From assembly GCA_016278725.1 (NCBI GenBank), contig JADQBG010000009.1, positions 124,001 through 188,000 on the forward strand: a stretch of DNA of 64,000 bases, written 5' to 3'. The notes under the pieces were generated by a model. The model did no database searches, was not told where the DNA came from, and saw only the letters and a list, made by a program, of their open reading frames with translations. Origin of the DNA: Actinomycetota bacterium (GTDB lineage: Bacteria > Actinomycetota > Thermoleophilia > RBG-16-64-13). This document shows positions 1 through 8,401 of the stretch, one piece after another. A program made the position numbers and the translations under genes. Position 1 is the stretch's first letter. Each line of letters starts with the position of its first letter.

Positions 1-1095
1 CATTGCGTTGGCCTCCACGGGATTGTCGAAGAGGTCGAGCACCTGGCGGGAGATCGCTTCGGAGTCGTTGAAGGGAACCAGTCGTCCCCGCTCGACGGAG
101 AGCATCTCGGCGGCGTACCAGTAGGGGGTGGAAACGATGGCCTTGCCGCTCCCCATGGCGTAAGCCAGGGTCCCCGAGGAGATCTGAGCCTCGTTGACGT
201 AGGGAGTGACGTAGACGTCGGCGGCCCCCAGAAACTCCCTGAGTTCTTGCGGATCGACGAAGCGGTTCTGGAAGATGATGTTGCCGTCCACGCCCAGACT
301 CTTGGCGAGTTGCTGGAGCGAAAGCCGGTAGGCCTCACCCTCGTTCCGCAATACGTGCGGATGGGTCACGCCCAGGACGATGTACACGGTGTCGGGATAG
401 CGCTCGACGATCGCGGGGAGCGCCCGCACCATGTGCTCTATGCCTTTGTTCGGGGAGAGCAGGCCGAAGGTCAGAATTACTCGACGTCCCTCGACTCCAA
501 ACTGATCCTTGTAGTAGTTGGGGTCGACGAACGCGACATCGGGGATGCCGTGGTGAATGAAGGCGATCTTCTCCTCCGGCACTCCGTAGATTTCCTGGAG
601 CAACGTCCCCGCCGTCTCGCTCAGCACGATCAGGCGGTCGGAAAGATCGGCGAGCTTGCGCAGGGTATCCAACTGCCCCGGGGTGGGTTCCTTGAGAACG
701 GTATGCAGGGTGGTAACCACCGGCATCCGGAGTTCGCCCAGCAGGCCGAGAATGTAGCGGCCGTCGGCTCCGCCGAAGATGCCGTATTCGTGCTGCAGGC
801 AGACGACGTCCACCTGGTTCATGTTGAGGAACTCCGCGGCCAGGCGGTAGTCGGTCAGACGCGACTCGTCGAGCTCGAAGCGCACCCGCTGCGGATAGTC
901 GTAGCCGCCGGCCACGTCGTTCATCGCGATCGTCCAGAAGTCGGACATGGGCGCCTGTTCGGTGAGGGCGTCGGCCAGATCGGCGGTGAAGGTGGCGATG
1001 CCGCAGCGCCGCGGCGTGTGATTGCCGATGAGGGCTACCTTGTTGAGGCCTGCGCCCAGCGACGGGTCCACGAAATTCTTCGAGTTAACGTTCAT
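1..1095 (-). CDS. Glycosyltransferase family 4 (GT-B), 3' end off the window
   Basis: The first 365 codons are present and the gene continues past the left edge. Early residues contain R-R-C-G-I-A-T-F-T, typical of the N-terminal domain of GT4 enzymes. The C-terminal Rossmann half shows FGLLSPNKGIEHMV (about residue 212) and EAQISSGTLAYAMGSGKAIV (about 311), the usual nucleotide-sugar binding region. The likely role is transfer of a sugar from an NDP/GDP-sugar to a glycan, lipid or solute in the cytoplasm; the acceptor is unknown. The ATG at 1093-1095 is preceded by GGAGGA. The frame stays open upstream into the thioredoxin-reductase remnant, but the joining stretch does not look like protein, so I keep this start. 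Confidence 0.85.
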   Translation of the reverse strand, partial: MNVNSKNFVDPSLGAGLNKVALIGNHTPRRCGIATFTADLADALTEQAPMSDFWTIAMNDVAGGYDYPQRVRFELDESRLTDYRLAAEFLNMNQVDVVCLQHEYGIFGGADGRYILGLLGELRMPVVTTLHTVLKEPTPGQLDTLRKLADLSDRLIVLSETAGTLLQEIYGVPEEKIAFIHHGIPDVAFVDPNYYKDQFGVEGRRVILTFGLLSPNKGIEHMVRALPAIVERYPDTVYIVLGVTHPHVLRNEGEAYRLSLQQLAKSLGVDGNIIFQNRFVDPQELREFLGAADVYVTPYVNEAQISSGTLAYAMGSGKAIVSTPYWYAAEMLSVERGRLVPFNDSEAISRQVLDLFDNPVEANAM

Positions 1096-1260
1096 TGTCC
1101 TCCGTTGCAGATAAAGCGAACGGCACGCGATCGAAGCTGACTGCAAACGGGGCGGAGAGGACGGCGAAGAGCTCGGCGCAGCGCCTGGAGAGAATCCAAA
1201 TCGGATGCTTGGCTTTACTCTAGCACAGCAAGGTGGCCGGAAGGGCCGCGGGGCCGTGAC

Positions 1261-1851
1261 TCCGTCCATCTCGAGCGCGGCTTCCAGACCCGAGTTGCCT
1301 CCTCCCACGATCGCGATGGATAGGTTGCGAAAGAGGGGGCCGTCGCAGGTCGAGCAGTAGACCACGCCCCTGCCCTTCAGTTCATGCTCGCCGGGGATCC
1401 CCAATTCACGCTTCTGCGCTCCGGACGCGATAATCACCGCGCGCCCGCACACCTCTTTGCCGGATTCGGTGTCGCAGGCGACGATGCCCGGCATCAGCCG
1501 GAGTCCGATGACGCGTTCTCCCACGACCTCGTCGACGTCGTGTTCGCGCACCTGCTCATACATCTCCTGGACCAGGTCTGGCCCTCCGATTTGGCGCACG
1601 CCGGGATAGTTGGTCAGTTCCCGCGTGGTGCCGACCTGACCCCCGATGTCGAGGCTGACTATGGCCGTCTTCAAATTCTTGCGCGCTGCATGCAAAGCGG
1701 CCACGAGGCCGGCAGGGCCGGCGCCGATCACGACCACGTCGTAGATCGCCAAGTATTCCCTGGCGGGAAGACCGAGGAGGCGATCGAGTTTCCCACTGGC
1801 GTTGAGCGTTGCTAGTGCGATATTCGGGGATACATCGTGGCCTCGTCCGGA
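1261..1851 (-). pseudogene. Thioredoxin reductase-like fragment, truncated at both ends
   Basis: The minus-strand frame reads as an FAD/NAD(P)H disulfide oxidoreductase: YDVVVIGAGPAGLVAALHA (FAD-binding dinucleotide fold), then the redox motif C-S-T-C-D-G, then the second nucleotide-binding motif IVGGGNSGLEAALEM. Homology stops abruptly at about 1267, so the rest of the NADPH domain and the C-terminal FAD portion are missing. The frame is closed upstream by a TAG near 1850 with no ATG or GTG before the homologous part, so the 5' end is lost too. A non-functional remnant is the simplest reading; its 5' break abuts the GH15 fragment on the other strand. Confidence 0.75.
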
Positions 1852-1853
1852 CT

Positions 1854-2402
1854 AGTTCTCTGGTTCTGCAAGGCCTCACATACCAGCCGAGCGGAGCGGT
1901 GGTGGCCCCAGCCACGACCTCGCTCCCCGAGAGAATCGGGGGCGAGTGGAACTGGGACTACCGCTTCTGCTGGCTGCGAGACGCGAGTCTCATGATGCGT
2001 GCCCTCTGGGTAGCCGCCTGCCCCGACGAGCCCGAGCGGTTCTTCCGTTTCGTGGACCAGGCGGGAGGGCGTCTGGGTCGCGCCGCGGTTCAGATCATGT
2101 ACGGCGTCGAGGGTGAGCGGCGGTTGCTTGAGGGTGAACTCAGCCACCTACGCGGCTTTGCCGATAGCCGGCCGGTCCGTACCGGTAACGCGGCCTGGCA
2201 GCAGAAGCAGCTCGACGTGCTGGGCGAGGTGCTCGATGCCGCCCACGTGCTACGGGAAACGCTGGGGGAGTTCGGGGAAGGCACCGTGAGCTCCTGACAT
2301 CTTTGCCCGACAGGGCGGCGGTCAGCTGGCAGGAGCCCGACGCCGGGATGCGGGAGGCGCGGGGCCGCGAGCGGCACTATCTATCCTCGAAGGTCGATCG
2401 CC
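1854..2402 (+). pseudogene. GH15-type glycosidase fragment with frameshift
   Basis: Codons from 1854 read SLVLQGLTYQPSGAVVAPAT and then E-W-N-W-D-Y-R-F-C-W-L-R-D-A-S, the catalytic-domain signature of GH15 (glucoamylase/trehalase-like) proteins, followed by about 100 related residues to a TGA at 2297. Homology resumes in another frame at about 2303 (PDRAAVSWQEPDAGMREARG) and fades at about 2400. The N-terminal half and the C-terminal quarter are absent. There is no start codon in place; the upstream ATG at 1809 is chance. The parent enzyme would hydrolyse alpha-glucosides, but this copy is dead. Confidence 0.8.
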
Positions 2403-2413
2403 GTAACGAGGTG

Positions 2414-2452
2414 GTTCTTTAGAGAACGTTTGCTACCATACTATCTTTGGTA
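2414..2452 (+). promoter_or_regulatory. Paired inverted repeats upstream of marR
   Basis: There are two short dyads: GTTCTTTAGAGAAC at 2414-2427 (one mismatch) and TACCA-N9-TGGTA at 2434-2452. MarR-family repressors usually bind such dyads in their own promoter, so this is a candidate operator for the marR/MFS pair. The function is inferred. Confidence 0.35.
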
Positions 2453-2475
2453 AAATCCCTGAGGCTCTTGAGCCG

Positions 2476-2504
2476 CGGCCGGCCCTTTGCCGGCCGGTTT
2501 TGTT
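2476..2504 (+). terminator. Hairpin with T-rich tail before marR
   Basis: CGGCCGGC (2476-2483), a 5-nt loop and GCCGGCCG (2489-2496) form a perfect 8-bp stem followed by GTTTTGTTT. It lies between the putative marR operator and the marR start, so it could be an attenuator in the leader or the terminator of the vanished upstream gene. Confidence 0.55.
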
Positions 2505-2540
2505 TACGAGACGCAGGCGAGAGCGCAGGCGAGAGGTTTA

Positions 2541-2990
2541 ATGCACGAGGCAGATGCGGCCCGACTGGCGGAACTCTTGGGAGACGTCCGCCGGTTATTC
2601 AAGGAAAAGGTGACGACATGGGCCAACTCCCCGGGCGTGCCCCTGACCACGGTGGTGATGTTGCGGGAGGTGGCCCGCGACCCCGGCGTGGGCGTGAGCA
2701 TACTGGGGAGGAGGACGGGATTCTCCAAGGGCTACGTGTCCTCCACGGTGGAACAGATGGAGGAGGAGGGTCTGCTGCACAAAACCGCGCACCCCAAGGA
2801 TCAACGCTGCCTGCAGATACGCCTGACTCAGTCGGGCAGAGAGTTGCTCGATCGCCTGGAGGGTCAGTACGGCGCCTTCTGGGCGGAACTGCTGCACGAA
2901 GTGCCCGACGACGAAGCGGCGCAGATCATCGCCGCGCTCGAGCAGTTGCGAGCACGGCTAACGAATGAGAGAGAGGATGCCGGTGACTGA
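2541..2990 (+). CDS. MarR family transcriptional regulator
   Basis: 149 residues with a winged helix-turn-helix. The recognition-helix region reads RRTGFSKGYVSSTVEQMEEE and the wing region has HPKDQRCLQIRLTQSGREL, the standard MarR arrangement. The ATG at 2541 is preceded by GAGAGG. A longer in-frame start at 2487 would put the terminator-like hairpin inside the coding region and is disfavoured. The stop overlaps the start of the drug-efflux gene, so the two are co-translated. Such pairs are usually autorepressed and induced by the transporter's substrate. Confidence 0.85.
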   Translation: MHEADAARLAELLGDVRRLFKEKVTTWANSPGVPLTTVVMLREVARDPGVGVSILGRRTGFSKGYVSSTVEQMEEEGLLHKTAHPKDQRCLQIRLTQSGRELLDRLEGQYGAFWAELLHEVPDDEAAQIIAALEQLRARLTNEREDAGD

Positions 2991-4572
2991 ACCCGCGCAG
3001 GCGCTTCCTGCCCCCGCTTCCCCCGCCCCCGAACGCAACCCCTGGCTGGTCTTGTTGAGCGTGGCCCTGGGCCTCTTCATGGTCGTGGTGGACATGTCCA
3101 TCCTGAACATCGCTCTGCCGCAGATCGCCGGCAGCCTGAACGCCAGCATGGGCAGCATCCAATGGACCCTGATCGCCTACACCCTGCTGATGACGGCACT
3201 CGTCCCCTTGTTCGGCCGGATCAGCGATGTGATCGGGCGCAAACGCCTCTTCATGCTGGGCATGGCCATCTTCACCCTTGGCAGCTTGTTCGCCGGCCTC
3301 GCCACTTCGATCCTCTGGCTGATCGGAGCCCGCCTGGTCCAGGCCGTGGGCGGTGCCCTGATCAGCACGAACACCCTCGCCATCATCACCGACACCTTTC
3401 CCGAAGGGAAGCGGGGCGTGGCCATGGGCGCCCAGGCTATCTTGATCAGCGGGGGGGCCGCGATCGGCCCCACCTTGGGCGGCTTTCTGGTCACCAACTT
3501 TGGCTGGGAGTGGGTCTTCTTCGTCAATCTGCCCGTGGGCTTGATGGCGGTGATCCTGGCCTGGCGCATCCTGCCGCCGCTAAAGAGCAACCGGACGGCG
3601 GAACCGCTCGACTGGGTGGGAGCCGGCCTGATGATGACCGGTCTCGCCTCGACTCTGCTCGCGATCACTCAGGGTACGGCTTGGGGCTGGACCTCGGACG
3701 CGATCCTCGGTCTGGCCGCGCTGGGTGCCGCCACGCTTTCCTTGTTCGTGTGGTGGGAGCTCAGGGCACGCTTTCCCTTGGTCGACCTCTCGCTGTTTCG
3801 CATACGCTCCTTCACCGCGGGCCAGCTGGCCGGACTCTTCGGGACGGTGGCCTTTGCCGCGATGATGTTCCTGCTTCCCTTCTACTGGCAGGGTCTCCGC
3901 GGCTTGAGCGCGCAGGAGGCGGGGGTGATGATGCTCCCGCTACCCGCGGTGCTCATGGTGGTCGCGCCCTTATCCGGACGCCTTTCCGACAAACACGGAG
4001 CGCGGATCATCGCTTCGAGCGGCCTCCTGGTAGTGGCGCTTGCCCTCTTGCTCATCTCGTGGATCGACGCTCAGACCGCGGTGTGGAGCGTGCTTCTGCG
4101 GGTTGCCGTGTTGGGGTTGGGGCTGGGAATGTTCATGGCTCCGAACAACAACGCGGTCATGTCCAGTGCTCCCGCCCAGCGGCGGGGAATCGCTTCGGGC
4201 CTGCTGGCTACGTCTCGCTTCACGGGACAGAGCCTGGGCATCGCCTTCGTGGGTGCGGTAGTCGCGGGGGTGATGCGGACCGATCCCGATGTCACCAGCA
4301 ATACTCTGCCCTCGCCCGAGCAGTTCCACCGGCTGGCCGACAATCCCGCCGCGCTGCAGGCCTTCAGTGACACCTTCGTGCACGCCATGCACGTGGCCAC
4401 GCTGGCTGCGATTCCCTTCGCCCTGCTGGGTGTTGCCTTCTCCTTGAGCCGGAAGGGATCACCTGGAGGTCCGGAAGGCCCGGAGCGGATTGCCGAGGAG
4501 CCGGAGCCGAGGGAGGGGACCTTGCGGGCGAAGATCGGGTCCCCGGAACTGCAGCCGGGCTCCGAGCACTAG
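2977..4572 (+). CDS. DHA2-family MFS multidrug efflux transporter (EmrB/QacA type)
   Basis: 531 residues and about 14 hydrophobic segments. DMSILNIALPQI in TM1 and G-R-I-S-D-V-I-G-R-K-R in the loop between TM2 and TM3 are hallmark MFS motifs; RLVQAVGGALISTNTLAIIT corresponds to the antiporter motif region. The likely role is proton-driven export of hydrophobic or cationic drugs across the cytoplasmic membrane. The start at 2977 is chosen for the GAGAGAGG just upstream; an ATG at 2965 in the same frame has no ribosome-binding site. It overlaps marR by 14 nt. The hydrophilic tail after the last helix is charged and low complexity. Confidence 0.9.
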   Translation: MPVTEPAQALPAPASPAPERNPWLVLLSVALGLFMVVVDMSILNIALPQIAGSLNASMGSIQWTLIAYTLLMTALVPLFGRISDVIGRKRLFMLGMAIFTLGSLFAGLATSILWLIGARLVQAVGGALISTNTLAIITDTFPEGKRGVAMGAQAILISGGAAIGPTLGGFLVTNFGWEWVFFVNLPVGLMAVILAWRILPPLKSNRTAEPLDWVGAGLMMTGLASTLLAITQGTAWGWTSDAILGLAALGAATLSLFVWWELRARFPLVDLSLFRIRSFTAGQLAGLFGTVAFAAMMFLLPFYWQGLRGLSAQEAGVMMLPLPAVLMVVAPLSGRLSDKHGARIIASSGLLVVALALLLISWIDAQTAVWSVLLRVAVLGLGLGMFMAPNNNAVMSSAPAQRRGIASGLLATSRFTGQSLGIAFVGAVVAGVMRTDPDVTSNTLPSPEQFHRLADNPAALQAFSDTFVHAMHVATLAAIPFALLGVAFSLSRKGSPGGPEGPERIAEEPEPREGTLRAKIGSPELQPGSEH

Positions 4573-4598
4573 TTCTCACTTCTCTTTCTCACTTCTCT
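4573..4598 (+). repeat. Two-copy 13-nt tandem repeat
   Basis: TTCTCACTTCTCT occurs twice head to tail right after the MFS stop codon. The remaining 160 nt to the next gene hold no gene. A TATCCT box near 4684 could serve the antiporter gene. Confidence 0.6.
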
Positions 4599-4761
4599 TT
4601 GGGTATCGGGGAAGCGAGCGGCGTCACCTGCCGGGAGTGAATGCGGTCGATGCGCGAGCGGGGGACCTCTCTAGCGGGAGGTGCTATCCTGCCACCGAAG
4701 AACAAGCGGAAACGTGTCGGTTTTACCCTATGTTCCGGCCCCGCGAAGGAGTCTTCCACCC

Positions 4762-6564
4762 GTGTTCTCACCCCTCCCAGCCATCGCCGACATCCTATTT
4801 GGCACGCGGACGGATATAGGCGATCTCCTGTTCGTGACCTCGGTCTTGCTCTGGCTGGGTTACGTGGGCCGGCGTCTGTCGGGACGTTTTCGCGTCCCGG
4901 TGGTAACCACTTTTCTGCTGCTGGGCGTGGCCGCCGGGCCGAGTGGCCTCAACCTGATCTCGGCCTCGATGCTGGATTCGCTCAGGTTCATCGAGCCGGT
5001 TGCCCTCGGGCTTATCACCTTCTCTGCTGGAGAGCAGCTCCTCGTGGGGGAAGTCCTCAAGCTCTCACGGCGGTCCTTCCTGGCGGTCGGCCTGGAAACC
5101 GTACTTCCTATTCTGCTGGTGGGGATCGCCGTCTACTTGCTGACGGGGGAAGCCGTGACGGCGCTCCTCTTGGGTGCGATCGCCGGGACCACCGGCATCG
5201 CCACCGTGATGGCCACCCTGCGTGAGCAGGGAGCCCGCGGCTCCTTCACGCGCCTGATCAGCGTGGCGGTGGCGACCGACAATTTTCTCGCGATCCTCCT
5301 CTTCAGCCTCATCCTGCCCCTGGCAGTTGCGCTGACGCAGGAGGGCGGCGTGCTCTCCCTCTATGCCTCCTCGCTGTTGGACATCGCGGTCTCGATTCTC
5401 GTGGGTTCCCTGGCGGGCCTGCTGCTCGGGCGGCTGATTCGCACGATCAAATCGCCCAGCGAACTCTCGATGATGGTCCTCGCCCACCTGCTGCTCGCCA
5501 TCGGCTTTGCCTACATGCTCGGATACTCCGTGCTGCTGACCGGGCTGACCATGGGGGTCGTGGCGGTCAACCTGTCTGGGTCGGGACGGGAGCGGGAGCG
5601 GCTGTTCACCAGCCTCAAACCCTTGGAGGACCCAAGTATCTCGGTCTTCTTCCTTTGGGCAGGGGCCGGTCTAAACCTGCGGGCGCTGGCCGAAGTCGGC
5701 TTGCTTGCCCTGGTCTATGTGCTCGCTCGCTTGGCAGGAAAAGGGTTCGGTCCGCTGCTCTCGGTGTTTCGCGTGGCCGATCCGCAGGGGCAGGAAGCAA
5801 CGCAGCTGCGCGTATTGGGGGTGGCCCTGCTGCCTCAGGCGGGTGCGGCCATCGGCCTGGCTATCTTGGCCGCGGACACTCTGCCGGTGTTGGGGCAGGA
5901 AGTGCTGACCGTGGTTCTGGCGGCGGTCGTTCTGTTCGAGCTGACCGGACCTCTGGCTGTGCAAGGGGCGGTAAAGCGCGTTGGCGAGGATAATGCCCCG
6001 CCCGAGGACCTGCCCTTCACGCTGGACGAGGCGATTCGCACGCTCGAGGAGAGCAAGGGCGTTTTGATGGTTGCCACCGACCGGGGCACCACGCTCTGGC
6101 AACTCGCGAGCGCCGTGGCCCTCTCGGGCCGGCTGCAGGCCGAGTTGTTGGTCGTGCCGACCGAAGCTCCACCCGATGTGCCCGCCTCCATCGACTACGA
6201 GGCCGGCCTGCTCGGCCATTATTCCCCCGTCGAGTTGCTGCAGGAGCACCTGGACTTTCACGAACACCGCGTGAGCGTGCAACCGGAGATATCGGGCGAC
6301 GTGGTGGAGGACCTGCTCAACCGGACTGCCGACAGCGGGGCCGACCTGCTGATACTGGCCTGGGGAACACACCTTCGCCGCCGATATGCTCCACCGGTGG
6401 TCGAGCGCTCCGCAATACCGGTGGTCGAGCTGCCCGGGCCCAAGGTGCCGCAGCGGCGTGGCCTGGAAAAGGTAGCCGAAGGGGCGGGACGGCTCGCGGC
6501 AACGAGCGCGCGCCGACTGATTCGCCGTCTTCGGCGGGGCGATCAGGGCTCTCGCGCCGACTAG
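4762..6564 (+). CDS. CPA2 (Kef-type) cation:proton antiporter with C-terminal USP-like domain
   Basis: 600 residues. The first 400 form about 12 transmembrane segments with the PVVTTFLLLGVAAGP and LLLGAIAGTTGIATVMATL stretches typical of Na+/H+ exchanger-type CPA2 antiporters; the predicted role is exchange of Na+ or K+ for H+. From about residue 420 a soluble domain begins (KGVLMVATDRGTTLWQLASA, later GADLLILAWGTH) that resembles a universal-stress/nucleotide-binding fold rather than the RCK/TrkA-N domain of classical Kef proteins, suggesting nucleotide gating. The GTG at 4762 is chosen because GAAGGAG lies 9 nt upstream; the frame opens earlier at 4681 with unlike composition. The gene is monocistronic and converges with the ABC permease gene. 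Confidence 0.85.
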   Translation: MFSPLPAIADILFGTRTDIGDLLFVTSVLLWLGYVGRRLSGRFRVPVVTTFLLLGVAAGPSGLNLISASMLDSLRFIEPVALGLITFSAGEQLLVGEVLKLSRRSFLAVGLETVLPILLVGIAVYLLTGEAVTALLLGAIAGTTGIATVMATLREQGARGSFTRLISVAVATDNFLAILLFSLILPLAVALTQEGGVLSLYASSLLDIAVSILVGSLAGLLLGRLIRTIKSPSELSMMVLAHLLLAIGFAYMLGYSVLLTGLTMGVVAVNLSGSGRERERLFTSLKPLEDPSISVFFLWAGAGLNLRALAEVGLLALVYVLARLAGKGFGPLLSVFRVADPQGQEATQLRVLGVALLPQAGAAIGLAILAADTLPVLGQEVLTVVLAAVVLFELTGPLAVQGAVKRVGEDNAPPEDLPFTLDEAIRTLEESKGVLMVATDRGTTLWQLASAVALSGRLQAELLVVPTEAPPDVPASIDYEAGLLGHYSPVELLQEHLDFHEHRVSVQPEISGDVVEDLLNRTADSGADLLILAWGTHLRRRYAPPVVERSAIPVVELPGPKVPQRRGLEKVAEGAGRLAATSARRLIRRLRRGDQGSRAD

Positions 6565-6609
6565 GCTGCGCCGCCGGGCCGGAAGACCGCCCGTGCGGCC
6601 GCGCGGGGC

Positions 6610-7479
6610 CTACAGGTCCTGCCGATTGAAGAGATAGGCCGTCAGCGACACCAGACCGATGACCCAGAAGCTCAGCACCGTGGCGGAAAACAACCGGCCG
6701 TCGACGATCACCTCGCCGGAGAGCAGCTCGAAGCCTTCCGGAGTCTCACCTGCGAGCCAGCCGAAGAGACTGATCAAGTTGTAGCCGGGCAGGAAGCGAT
6801 AGAGGTGGAGGATGCCCTCGGTCCGGGTCAGCACGGCCAGCAGGTAGAGGGGGAAGAGTAGCAGGGTCTCACCGATGGCGATCAGGATGCTGATCAGAGC
6901 GCTCGCCAGGATGGAGCGGGTGATCATCGCCACCAGCGCGGCGATCCCGGAGGCGATCACGGTGGTCAGAAAAGCGTAGAAGACCTGGAGGCCGTAGTCT
7001 TCGCCGAACTCCGCGAGAGCCGCGCCGTCGGGGATCGGACCGTAGTCCGCACCGGCCGCGAGCGAGATCAGGCCCACGCCCAAGGTCAGGAGCAAGGAGG
7101 TGAGGGCGAAAGTGAGCAGGACGAAGGCGGCGACCGCTGCGAACTTCACCAGGATCAGGGGAACCCGCCGGCTCCGGGGCACGATCGCCTTCCAGGTGTT
7201 CCACTGATACTCCCCGGCGAAGAGCACCGCCGCGAAGCCCAGGAGCAGCGCGCGTCCCAGGGGATTGTTGGGGACCAGCCAAGGCAGGATGGCCACCTCG
7301 GTCCAGATTGCGGGGTCGCCCTGCAGGCCCTCGCGGAAGGCCGCGGAGAACAAGGCCAGCAGCAGTCCGATGATGGTGGCGAGCACAGCCAGACCGGGAA
7401 AGATCCAGATCAAGCCGGCGGTCACCCAGCGGTTACCGATGATCTTGGTCCACTCGGCGCGGAAGAGGCTAATCCACAT
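6610..7479 (-). CDS. ABC-2 type transporter permease subunit
   Basis: 289 residues starting MWISLFRAEWTKIIGNRWV, the usual beginning of ABC-2 permeases that partner a separate ATPase. About six hydrophobic segments follow, with a larger extracytoplasmic loop near residues 150-175 and another before the last helix. The ATG at 7477-7479 overlaps the end of the ATPase gene by 11 nt, so the subunits are coupled. Together they would export a drug, peptide or lipid; the substrate is unknown. Confidence 0.85.
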   Translation of the reverse strand: MWISLFRAEWTKIIGNRWVTAGLIWIFPGLAVLATIIGLLLALFSAAFREGLQGDPAIWTEVAILPWLVPNNPLGRALLLGFAAVLFAGEYQWNTWKAIVPRSRRVPLILVKFAAVAAFVLLTFALTSLLLTLGVGLISLAAGADYGPIPDGAALAEFGEDYGLQVFYAFLTTVIASGIAALVAMITRSILASALISILIAIGETLLLFPLYLLAVLTRTEGILHLYRFLPGYNLISLFGWLAGETPEGFELLSGEVIVDGRLFSATVLSFWVIGLVSLTAYLFNRQDL

Positions 7480-8401
7480 CGTCGGCCCGATCCTCGGTAA
7501 TCTGCAAGAAGTAGTCCTCCAGGGTCTGCTTTTCCGCGGAGACCGCGAACACCCGCACGCCCTGCTCCACCAGTTGCCGGACGATTTCGGGCACCTGGGC
7601 GCGGGGAGCGTCGAGCAGCAGAGCGCCTTCGCCGTCTGCCGCATGGTCCCAGTTGGCTTCGAGGACGGCCTTGGCCTGCGTCAGCGGTTCGGCCTCGATC
7701 CTCAGCCGCGAGCGTTCGTGAATCAGCCCCTGGACGCTGCCTTCGCGCAGCAGCCTTCCCCGGTGGACGATGGCCACTCGGTCGCACACCTGCTCGACTT
7801 CCCCCAGTTGGTGGCTGGAGAGAAATACGGTTTTGCCCAGTTCCTCAACCAGGCGCCGCGTCAGTCTCCGCACCTCGTTGATGCCCCGGGGATCGAGCCC
7901 GTTCGCCGGTTCGTCCAGGATGATCAGGTCGGGGTCGCCCAGGAGGGCGGCGGCGATCCCCAGACGCTGCTTCATGCCGGTGGAGTATCCCTTCACCCGT
8001 CGCCGCGAGGCGTCTTGCATCTCGACCAGAGCCAGCAGCTCATCCAAGCGCCCCGGGCGGAGGTCCAGATTTGCGGTGAGCGCCAGCACCTCGAGGTTGC
8101 GCCGGCCTGTCAAGAAATCATAGAAGGCGGCTCCCTCCACCAGGGAACCGACCCGGCCAAGTACGTTCCGCTCGCGGCGAAGCGGCTTTCCGAACAGGTA
8201 GACCTCTCCCTGATCGGGCCGGATGAGGTCGAGCAGCATGCGGATGGTCGTGGTCTTGCCCGCGCCGTTGGGGCCGAGGAAACCGTAGACCTGCCCCGCC
8301 GCCACCTCCAGGCTGAGGTCGTCGACCGCCTGAACCCGCCTTCCCGACCGCCGGCCAAAGTGCTTGGTCAGGTTCTGGATTTGGATGGCGGCTTCAGTCA
8401 C
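7469..8401 (-). CDS. ABC transporter ATP-binding protein (DrrA/CcmA-like)
   Basis: 310 residues with GTG start. Walker A GPNGAGKT is at residues 43-50, the signature YSTGMKQRL at 139-147, Walker B LIILDEP at 159-165, and the switch-histidine region FLSSHQ follows. The C-terminal 90 residues are the usual extension of exporter ATPases (ending near EDYFLQITED). The start overlaps the aldo-keto reductase stop by 8 nt (GTGACTGA), which fixes this start over a longer open frame reaching 8557. It energises the neighbouring ABC-2 permease. Confidence 0.9.
   Translation of the reverse strand: MTEAAIQIQNLTKHFGRRSGRRVQAVDDLSLEVAAGQVYGFLGPNGAGKTTTIRMLLDLIRPDQGEVYLFGKPLRRERNVLGRVGSLVEGAAFYDFLTGRRNLEVLALTANLDLRPGRLDELLALVEMQDASRRRVKGYSTGMKQRLGIAAALLGDPDLIILDEPANGLDPRGINEVRRLTRRLVEELGKTVFLSSHQLGEVEQVCDRVAIVHRGRLLREGSVQGLIHERSRLRIEAEPLTQAKAVLEANWDHAADGEGALLLDAPRAQVPEIVRQLVEQGVRVFAVSAEKQTLEDYFLQITEDRADDVD

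Noticed and set aside
247-1140. Long plus-strand frame opposite the glycosyltransferase
   Set aside because: Antisense to a clear GT4 gene; no family resemblance and no ribosome-binding site.
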